Origin: SIG307 sp964545045 | Lineage (GTDB): Bacteria; Bacillota; Clostridia; Lachnospirales; Lachnospiraceae | DNA: 64,000 nt | NCBI GenBank assembly: GCA_964545045.1 | Contig: CAZJEN010000017.1 | Coordinates: 4,684 to 68,683 of the forward strand | Direction: 5' to 3' | Shown here: piece by piece, positions 49,006 through 56,583 of the stretch | Layout of the letters: every line of letters starts with the position of its first letter | Position numbering within the stretch: position 1 is the stretch's first letter | Translations under genes and position numbers: made by a program | Notes under the pieces: generated by a model | Database searches by the model: none | What the model was told of the DNA's origin: nothing | The model's input: the letters and a program-made list of their open reading frames with translations, nothing else

Positions 49006-49930
49006 AATAGTACACCTTCTTTGAAATGATGGCGGTCAGAATACCGAGTACTGCCGCAACAATTCCGAAATAGCTCCATGCCATTGCAGCACTTAAGCCG
49101 TATTCCATCTGCGGGTTTACCTTCTCGGTAATCGAAACCATGGCTTGATTATCTGTTCTCATAAGGAAGTCAATCGTAGTGTAAACTAAATTTACGAGTA
49201 TCATGGAACTTACAAGAGGGAACGTAATTTTCCAGAAACTCTCCCATGCCGTACAGCCCTCAATCTTAGCAGCCTCGTACATGCTAGTGGATACTGTCTG
49301 TAAACCGGAAATAAAGATAACAATCTGAATACCGGATGCCAGCGCCACGTCATATACCGCTTCGATTATTTTAAATACCGGATCCAGAATTTTACCACCC
49401 AGACCTGTGGTTTTTAAAATCGTCTCCAAAGTTGCGGTAATATTAATGCCGTTACCTGCCTCCTTAATGACATCCTGCATACCGGACATCAAAGAGTTGT
49501 TGTACTCAAGACCTACAATAACACCGGAGGAAAGAATTACCGGCAGGAAGAAGATAGCTCTTACGAAGCCTCTGCCCTTGAATTCCTGGTTCAGGATTAA
49601 TGCGATAAAGAAACTGAACACAAGAATTGCCGGAACCTGTATTGCCATATTCTTCAAAGAGTCAACCAAACGGTCTTTAAAATATGGGTCATACAAAAAA
49701 GCTCTGTAATAGTTGGAGTCTTTCCAAGTCTTAATCGGCTCCAAAATGAAACCTTTACCGCCTTCCTGCTGACCTGCTGCAATCAATACGTTACAGAAAC
49801 TCATGCGGAAGGATTCAATCATCGGCTTTAAAAGGAATAACAGGAAACCGATGATAAACGGAGCGATGAAGAAATACCCCGTAATTGCGTTTCGTCTGCG
49901 CAAATTTCTTTGCTTCTTATGTTTCGCCAC
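48998..49930 (-). CDS. Carbohydrate ABC transporter permease (MalF type), pair 2
   Basis: The 310-aa protein has six membrane segments and the loop YEAAKIEGCTAWESFWKITFP. It starts with a GTG directly after the DUF5696 stop, with AAAGGAG ten bases upstream inside that gene. It pairs with the 48004-49005 permease. No ATPase gene is near; such importers often use a shared MsmX-type ATPase encoded elsewhere. Confidence 0.91.
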   Translation of the reverse strand: MAKHKKQRNLRRRNAITGYFFIAPFIIGFLLFLLKPMIESFRMSFCNVLIAAGQQEGGKGFILEPIKTWKDSNYYRAFLYDPYFKDRLVDSLKNMAIQVPAILVFSFFIALILNQEFKGRGFVRAIFFLPVILSSGVIVGLEYNNSLMSGMQDVIKEAGNGINITATLETILKTTGLGGKILDPVFKIIEAVYDVALASGIQIVIFISGLQTVSTSMYEAAKIEGCTAWESFWKITFPLVSSMILVNLVYTTIDFLMRTDNQAMVSITEKVNPQMEYGLSAAMAWSYFGIVAAVLGILTAIISKKVYYYE

Positions 49931-52498
49931 TTACTTCTCACTCCTTTCTACCAGATACTCTCTAGCCGGAATCGTTACATTCTCATCCGTATACTCAAAT
50001 ACCGTAGTATTTACATATACAACCGTATTGTCTTCATAAACCGTTGCGGTAACACCATCCGCAAGAATACGATGCTCGGTAATGAACTGGTTGTTTAAGC
50101 CTGCCATTTCTTTCTCGTAACGGGTTGCGTATTCCTTTGCCTTATCCTTCCAACCGTCGTAGTTCGCACCGAAGAAATCCATGTACTCGGTACCCTGCAT
50201 CAGGCTGGCCGGCTCAGAATAGAAGGTGAATGCAAGACCTGCACCGGTCTCGGCACTCTTTAATACGGTTTCCCATGCATCGCCGCTTAAGTTTGCCGCA
50301 TTTCCGGTGTAATCCACCAGACCGTGAATTGCGATTTCATAGAACGGAACCTTTGCATCGAAAATCAGGTTATCCTTACCGTACAAATCAACCTGGGTCA
50401 ATAAATCAGCGTACGGAAGTACATATTCGTTACCGCCGGTCATTGCAACCTTGGTTCCTGTTGCCTTTACCTCAGCAAGCTTTGCGGTCTGCATATCCAT
50501 AGAAGCCTCTCTGGTAGTGCTTCTCTTCTGATTGTAGTCACCGCTTAACAAGTAACCGGTATCTTCATAACCTACACCTGCGCCGTATTCCTTTGCGGAA
50601 TCCGCAAGACTCTGCATTAAGGTAACACATACGCTCGGTCTTAACAGGAAATGATGCTCCAGACGACCCTCGTTAATATCGGAGAACCAAATCTTGGAGA
50701 ACTCCGGAATCTCAACTACCTCACGGCTGATATACTTCGCAACATCACGGGACTTCATAAATCCATCCGTCAAACCGCTGTCGTATGCGTTCTGGGTACG
50801 TCCGGTGAGATATAAATCTACGCCGAGGCTGTCGGTAGCGGAAACCAAATCCTGCAGGCCCTTCTTACCGCCCATTCCACTGGTAATGTCAATATCCTTC
50901 GGAAGAGAGTGGTTAATACCACCGTTCATCCAACCGACATAACGGAGAGAAAGATTTTCATATCCTTCTGCTGCTATATCGGTAATCAATTCCTTAGCAT
51001 CCTCAAAATCAGTTAATACTTCCGGAAGAGTAACCGGCATACCGAGAACCTGCTTTACTCTGTCGATTGCCGCGATAACCTCTACGGAAATCGGAGCATT
51101 TGCATTTTCGGTCTTCTGAAGCTCCGGATACTTCTCAAGTAAATCTTCTCTGTAAAGCTTAGCCATATCGGAATATGTATTGTGCTCACCGTCTAAGAAA
51201 AGATAACTCTGCTTAATTGCGCCTTCCGGCAGGGTCTTTTCGTAAGAAATAATGGTTGCGTCACTCTTTGCGGAAACGTCCATCTTACTACCGTGAACCA
51301 TTTCGTAGCTCGCATATGCGAAGTTGTAGCTGTGTCTTCTGCCGGCAACGTCTGCCTGAATGGTTGCAAGAGTACTGTACTCATCTACAATACCGAGCAT
51401 AGCACCATCCGCATGGGAGATACCGAATACCGGGAATGCCGCTCTCGTCTCATTAACGACTACGTCACGCTTTAAACCGTAATCCCAACCGTAGAGCTGT
51501 GCATAGTATGCGGAAAGATTGGTCTTTCCGTTGTTGAAGTTGATGATTGCACCGGAACCTTCCGGAACAAACAGGAAGCCTTCCTCGGTGGAAGCACCTG
51601 CTCCGAAGTACGGAATCAAGGTCAAATCGGTAATCGGATAATCCTTCTTATACTCGATTTCATCAAACGGAATCTCAACACTTAACTTGTCGCCGTCCAA
51701 ACGATATACTACGGAAATGTTGTATATCGGCTTTTCATTGTCGTCGGACGCCGCATAGTACTGTAAATCCTTCTCGTACTCTTCTTTGGTATATCCGATT
51801 GCCGCAAATGCTTCCTGCAGCTCTTCCTTCTGATGATCCTTCGCAGAAGAACGGATTTCCCATACACAGGTCGTCTCTAAGTCCGGATACTTCTCCAAAA
51901 GCTCGCCCTTATCATCCGTTGCCAACAGATTGTTGATATCAATCTTACGATAAACTCTGTCAAGCTTTTTCTGGATGCTTCTGTCAAGCTTATCATACCA
52001 CTCCATAAAACGCGCATCCGGTACGGACGGCGGGATGATAAAGGTTCTTGCAACCTTACCAATGGAGTAATTTACCTTAATGGTGTTGGCATCCGGCTGC
52101 TCAAGGGTGTAAATACCCTGTCCTCCCGCATGCTCAATATTAACACTGTGCTCAAAGGTATTCAAGTTTACCAACAACTCGTTAACATTAGAATACTCAA
52201 TTGCCAAAATGGACTGTAACAAACGCTTACTGGAGTTATCCGCAATCGGATCGGAAGCCGCATCCGTCGGGTTGGAATACCAAACCTTACCGGTGGACTT
52301 CTGGGTCACGGTAAACTGCGTCGTGTCCTTGTCTAACTGGAAGAGCAAATCATCGCTCTCCATTTTAAATTCCATTCCTTCATAATCCGCTGCATTATAG
52401 TAGCGAACCACAATTTCTTCTTCGGCTACCTCTTTATCACAAGCGGAAAGTACACCGGCCAAAAGAAGGAATAACAGTAATTTTGCTAACTTTTTCAC
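49931..52498 (-). CDS. DUF5696-domain lipoprotein
   Basis: The 855-aa protein has a lipoprotein signal (LLAGVLSAC, Cys20) and no other membrane segment, so it sits on the outer face of the membrane. An N-terminal beta-rich part (about 30-330) with FAGAG-type YFGAGASTEEGFLFVPEGSGAI is followed by a probable TIM-barrel-like region (about 440-780: NLSLRYVGWMNGG, GVDLYLTGRTQNAYD, GYEDTGYLLSGDYN) and a C-terminal strand domain. It fits the DUF5696 family, often found beside sugar importers. The barrel-like region suggests a glycan-binding or hydrolase role, but no catalytic residues are established. Confidence 0.78.
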   Translation of the reverse strand: MKKLAKLLLFLLLAGVLSACDKEVAEEEIVVRYYNAADYEGMEFKMESDDLLFQLDKDTTQFTVTQKSTGKVWYSNPTDAASDPIADNSSKRLLQSILAIEYSNVNELLVNLNTFEHSVNIEHAGGQGIYTLEQPDANTIKVNYSIGKVARTFIIPPSVPDARFMEWYDKLDRSIQKKLDRVYRKIDINNLLATDDKGELLEKYPDLETTCVWEIRSSAKDHQKEELQEAFAAIGYTKEEYEKDLQYYAASDDNEKPIYNISVVYRLDGDKLSVEIPFDEIEYKKDYPITDLTLIPYFGAGASTEEGFLFVPEGSGAIINFNNGKTNLSAYYAQLYGWDYGLKRDVVVNETRAAFPVFGISHADGAMLGIVDEYSTLATIQADVAGRRHSYNFAYASYEMVHGSKMDVSAKSDATIISYEKTLPEGAIKQSYLFLDGEHNTYSDMAKLYREDLLEKYPELQKTENANAPISVEVIAAIDRVKQVLGMPVTLPEVLTDFEDAKELITDIAAEGYENLSLRYVGWMNGGINHSLPKDIDITSGMGGKKGLQDLVSATDSLGVDLYLTGRTQNAYDSGLTDGFMKSRDVAKYISREVVEIPEFSKIWFSDINEGRLEHHFLLRPSVCVTLMQSLADSAKEYGAGVGYEDTGYLLSGDYNQKRSTTREASMDMQTAKLAEVKATGTKVAMTGGNEYVLPYADLLTQVDLYGKDNLIFDAKVPFYEIAIHGLVDYTGNAANLSGDAWETVLKSAETGAGLAFTFYSEPASLMQGTEYMDFFGANYDGWKDKAKEYATRYEKEMAGLNNQFITEHRILADGVTATVYEDNTVVYVNTTVFEYTDENVTIPAREYLVERSEK

Positions 52499-52517
52499 TT
52501 AAACTTCCTCCTTTCGA

Positions 52518-53186
52518 TTAGTACACACGCAACAATATCTCTTTGCCGATGGAGATGAAGAATGCAATCGCATCACTTACCAAGCTGAAGAACAGCATTA
52601 CTAAGAATACGATAATCATCATTCCCACAACAGAGAATGCAATTGCCAGAATTGCCTTACCAAGGGAATAGTCATGAATCTGCATTACGGAAACGAGAAT
52701 CAGAGCTGCAGCCCAGGCAAGTGCCAAATAATTGAAGTAAGTAAGGAAAGCACCTTCCTCCGCTGTCACAAAGTTACTGATAATCGTAACCGGGTTCATA
52801 ATAAGAATGTACGGGGTAAGGGAATAACACATACCCATGTATACATCCTTCATACGACCCTTACCGTCAAATAACGTGGTCAGACACCAGTTTGCTACAA
52901 CGTAGAGAAGAAGCGGTGCCAGAATACCTGCTACCTGAGACCAGATATTCACGCGCTCCCAACGAACATTATTAAACATAAAGTTCGTATAACGCATACC
53001 CCAGAGATTTGTCAGGAAAGTCAGTATAAGCAGTGTATTTGCAGCTGCCATGGAACCTCTCTTCTCGTGAGTCAAATCCCAGAAGCCATCGAACGGATGG
53101 GTCATAATATATAACGCATACTTAAGAGACTCTTTGTATCTCGTCCAAGCAGACTTATTTATTTTTGCTTTCAGATTCAAACTCAT
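52518..53186 (-). CDS. Yip1-family membrane protein
   Basis: The 222-aa protein has five membrane segments and the bacterial Yip1 pattern, including THPFDGFWDLTHEKRGS at the N terminus and YSLTPYILIMNP in the middle. Function of bacterial members is unknown. It overlaps the NHL gene by 32 bases; AAGGAG lies four bases from its ATG inside that gene. It lies between the NHL/TPR protein and DUF5696 and may form a membrane complex with them. Confidence 0.82.
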   Translation of the reverse strand: MSLNLKAKINKSAWTRYKESLKYALYIMTHPFDGFWDLTHEKRGSMAAANTLLILTFLTNLWGMRYTNFMFNNVRWERVNIWSQVAGILAPLLLYVVANWCLTTLFDGKGRMKDVYMGMCYSLTPYILIMNPVTIISNFVTAEEGAFLTYFNYLALAWAAALILVSVMQIHDYSLGKAILAIAFSVVGMMIIVFLVMLFFSLVSDAIAFFISIGKEILLRVY

Positions 53187-54693
53187 ACTGCTCCTTCGCC
53201 TCCCATCTGATTTTTTTGATTTTCTTTACGATAACCGGAATGAAGCCCAGTACCACAAGTACTACGATTACATAACCCAGGTTATTCTCAATCCAGTCCT
53301 TACGATAATACTTCCATGCACGGGAGTAGTTATCATCGTCACGCATAACCTCAAAATATTCCATTGCGGTCTTGTAATCCTGCTGACGGAGATAGGAACG
53401 TCCGATACCGATGTATGCCAGCTCGTAGTTACCGTTCATGGCAAGTACTTCTTCCCAATACTCTGCGGAACCTTCGTAGTTACCTACATCGTACTCATCC
53501 AAAGCACTGTGGATCAGGTTACCGAACTCGGTTCTGGTAAATTTGGTAATACCGCCGGTGGTGGTATCCAATACATACAGATCGGTTCCTACATGCTCGA
53601 TTGCAATCGGATAGGTGAAGTGACCGAGCTGATTACCGGTACCGCCGAATGCGTAAAGCAGATGACCCTGCTCATCGTAACCGAACAAACGGCCACGGAC
53701 ACGATCTACTACATAGTAGGTCTCGTCGTCCATTGCGGTAATGTCCACGATTCTGGACGGGCCGCTCATGCCTGCCGCATCACCCCACTGCCAGTCACCG
53801 CACGGAACCATCTCACCGTTACGGATGAGAATGTCGCCGCCGAGGGAGTTTAACCTACGAATCGGCTTTGCGGTTCCCGCATCCAAGTCAGCTTCTTCGA
53901 ATACTTCGGTGGTACAATAAATGAAGGACTTGTTGTCAATGTAAAGGTTGTTGTACTCCGTCGGAACAAAGTCAATCATCTGATCTCTCTGTGCCTTGGT
54001 GGAGAACGTCTTCTTAATCATGTCCGCCATACTGAATACAACTTCGCTTGCGCCGATAAATCCTACGAAATTACCTTCCTCTTCGAACTGCATAACACCC
54101 TTGTTGACATTCTTTGCAAGAACGAACATACGTCCCGCACGGTCAACTACAATCTTATTCGGCTCGAACGGGTTTTCTGCATCTAAGAGCGGGCTATCCG
54201 GCTTTAACATTTCTTTAATCAGGTTGCAATCCTTATCTAAGTGAAGGATTCTGTAGTTTGCCTGGTCGGTGATGTACATATCACCGTTCTCCGCTACGTA
54301 AATATCCTGCGGAGCATTGAAGGTAAGCACCGGCTCCTCACCGTTTAATACCTTCGTCTCACCGGTAAACTCTGTAATCTCTCTTACAAGGGAAAGTCCG
54401 GTGTCTTCCACCAAAAGCTCAAGAATACGATTGTTACCGCTGTCCACAACATAAATGCTGTTGTCCCGGGTAAACATACTCTTCGGAGCCTTTAAGGCTT
54501 TGGTTCCCAAGGCCGCACCATCGACATAGAATACCGGCTGGTACGCATCCGGGGATTCGTACTCCAATCCCCAGTAATCATAATTGTAAGTATAGCTATT
54601 TACTTCCGTTGCATTTGCCACTCCGGCCGGAAGAGCAGTGACAACCGTCATTACTCCAAGGAGAGCTGCTGCAATTTTTCTTTTAAGCTTCAT
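53155..54693 (-). CDS. Secreted NHL-repeat/TPR protein with C-terminal membrane anchor
   Basis: The 512-aa protein has a Sec signal peptide (1-28, ending GVANA), NHL-type beta-propeller repeats (about 45-375; repeats such as SIYVVDSGNNRILEL, DMYITDQANYRILHL and DLYVLDTTTGGITKF), two TPR-like helices (about 390-455: YEGSAEYWEEVLAMNG, YKTAMEYFEVM) and a membrane helix near 470-490 with a basic cytoplasmic tail. The propeller would face outward. It is embedded among ABC genes, so a scaffold or glycan-sensing role is possible but unproven. Confidence 0.82.
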   Translation of the reverse strand: MKLKRKIAAALLGVMTVVTALPAGVANATEVNSYTYNYDYWGLEYESPDAYQPVFYVDGAALGTKALKAPKSMFTRDNSIYVVDSGNNRILELLVEDTGLSLVREITEFTGETKVLNGEEPVLTFNAPQDIYVAENGDMYITDQANYRILHLDKDCNLIKEMLKPDSPLLDAENPFEPNKIVVDRAGRMFVLAKNVNKGVMQFEEEGNFVGFIGASEVVFSMADMIKKTFSTKAQRDQMIDFVPTEYNNLYIDNKSFIYCTTEVFEEADLDAGTAKPIRRLNSLGGDILIRNGEMVPCGDWQWGDAAGMSGPSRIVDITAMDDETYYVVDRVRGRLFGYDEQGHLLYAFGGTGNQLGHFTYPIAIEHVGTDLYVLDTTTGGITKFTRTEFGNLIHSALDEYDVGNYEGSAEYWEEVLAMNGNYELAYIGIGRSYLRQQDYKTAMEYFEVMRDDDNYSRAWKYYRKDWIENNLGYVIVVLVVLGFIPVIVKKIKKIRWEAKEQYEFESESKNK

Positions 54694-54705
54694 AATTCTC
54701 TCCTC

Positions 54706-55569
54706 CTATTCCTTAATACCGGAACTAGCCATCGTCTCTAAGATGTTACTCTCGGAGAAGATGAAGATACCGATCGGTACAATCATCATGAACAAACCAA
54801 CCGCTGCACCTGCACCCGCACGGGCAACACCGCCTGCGGTAACCTGACCTAACGCATACGGAAGAGTCTTTAATTCCTCGGAGAAAATGTAAGTAGACTG
54901 CGGATTGTTCCAAAGTCCCTGTACCGAGAAAATGATGAGGGTCAACCATGCCGGCTTAACGTTCGGCATGACAATCTTCGTAAAGATACCCCATTCCTTT
55001 GCGCCGTCAATCTTCGCTGCCTCAAGCAGGGAATCCGGAATACCTTCCATGAACTGCTTCATAAGGAAGAGACCCATCGGAGATGCAAGTGCCGGAAGAA
55101 TCGGTGCAATAAAGGTATCCAGCCATCCGCACTTTGCCATAACCAGGTAAAGCGGGATTGCGGTAACATAACCGTTAAACATAATCGCGGTGGTAATCAT
55201 TGCGAAAAGCTTTCTTCCGCCCGGGAAGTCATACTTTGCAAGTACATACGCACCCATGGATGCGATTAAGAGCTGACCTGCGGTACCTACTGCAGTAATA
55301 AATACAGTGTTGAATATGTATCTGGAAAACGGTACCCAGGACTGACCCATAATTACGAACAAGTCCTTAAAGTTGTTTAACGTCGGGTTGTAAACCAAAA
55401 TGGTCTGCGGGAACTTATAAAGTTCGTCTAACGGCTTAAATGCCTGACACACCTGCATTACAAGCGGGATTGCAAACATTACGCCGAATAATAACAAAAT
55501 GATATATACGCCGAGGTCGCCGCCACGGGAACGGCCCGGCTGTCTGCGCTTTAATCTAAATTTTTTCAT
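54706..55569 (-). CDS. Carbohydrate ABC transporter permease (MalG type), pair 1
   Basis: The 287-aa protein has six membrane segments and the loop LEAAKIDGAKEWGIFTKIVMP. It pairs with the permease encoded 62 bases upstream. It ends 12 bases before the NHL gene. Confidence 0.92.
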   Translation of the reverse strand: MKKFRLKRRQPGRSRGGDLGVYIILLLFGVMFAIPLVMQVCQAFKPLDELYKFPQTILVYNPTLNNFKDLFVIMGQSWVPFSRYIFNTVFITAVGTAGQLLIASMGAYVLAKYDFPGGRKLFAMITTAIMFNGYVTAIPLYLVMAKCGWLDTFIAPILPALASPMGLFLMKQFMEGIPDSLLEAAKIDGAKEWGIFTKIVMPNVKPAWLTLIIFSVQGLWNNPQSTYIFSEELKTLPYALGQVTAGGVARAGAGAAVGLFMMIVPIGIFIFSESNILETMASSGIKE

Positions 55570-55631
55570 CGCTTCTCTCCTTTTCTTTATTTACAGAACA
55601 CTGCCTGCTTCTTTTCGTATAATTCATACAG

Positions 55632-56570
55632 TTAGTTTCCGACTCTGCTTAACAACTTCTGAATCAGCTTGTTACAAAGAAGCATTGCAAGGAAGAGAAC
55701 GGTAGCGATTGCAGATGCATAACCCATCTCAAAACGGACACTACCATAGTCCTTCAAGTGTGTAACAACGGTATGTACCGCATAGTCCGTACTCGGATTA
55801 CCACACAACTGCTCCGGAATATCGGATACGTTGAATGCGGAGGTAATGGAGTTAATTGCACCGAACATAAGCATCGGCTTCATGCTCGGAAGAGTGATGT
55901 ACCAAAGCTCCTGCATACGGTTCTTCAAACCGTCTACATATGCAGCCTCGTACTGGGAACGATCGATACCCTGGAAACCTGCTACGAAACCAAGGAAACC
56001 TGCACCCAAACTGGACCAAACGGAAACAACAATAACTACAATTAACATGTAGCTCGGGTTGGACAACCAAAGCACCGGCTCCTGTCCGAACACCTGCAGT
56101 AAGGAGTTAATCCAACCGTACGGGTCGTTGTTGAAGATAATCTTCCAAATTGCCATGGTGGAACCCGCTGCAAGAGACGGTGCGTAGAATACAACTACGG
56201 CAACCGCTCTTAAGTAACGCGGCAATTCGTTAATCATCCATGCAAACAAGAAGGAAGCAAGATAACCTATCGGTCCGATAAGACCTGCCAGGACGAAGGT
56301 GTTCTTTACAGAGGTAAGGAATACATCGTCGGCAAGAATTAAGTTAATGTAGTTCTGCATGCCACGGAACTCCGGAGCTTCCAATACGTTAAAGTAAGTG
56401 AAGCTAAGGAACAAGGACATTGCAATCGGTACGATAAAACATACCGTGAATAAAAGCAAGTAAGGCAGAATGAACAGGTAACAGGTCTTATTTGCCTTCG
56501 CCTTTTTCCACATAATCTGTCTTTCTCTCTTTTTCTTACGTAAATAAAGCGCTAAAGTATTATTACTCAT
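55632..56570 (-). CDS. Carbohydrate ABC transporter permease (MalF type), pair 1
   Basis: The 312-aa protein has six membrane segments and the loop YEAAYVDGLKNRMQELWYITLP. It starts 13 bases after the large binding protein. It probably receives substrate from that protein. Confidence 0.92.
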   Translation of the reverse strand: MSNNTLALYLRKKKRERQIMWKKAKANKTCYLFILPYLLLFTVCFIVPIAMSLFLSFTYFNVLEAPEFRGMQNYINLILADDVFLTSVKNTFVLAGLIGPIGYLASFLFAWMINELPRYLRAVAVVVFYAPSLAAGSTMAIWKIIFNNDPYGWINSLLQVFGQEPVLWLSNPSYMLIVVIVVSVWSSLGAGFLGFVAGFQGIDRSQYEAAYVDGLKNRMQELWYITLPSMKPMLMFGAINSITSAFNVSDIPEQLCGNPSTDYAVHTVVTHLKDYGSVRFEMGYASAIATVLFLAMLLCNKLIQKLLSRVGN

Positions 56571-56583
56571 GTCATCCTCCTTT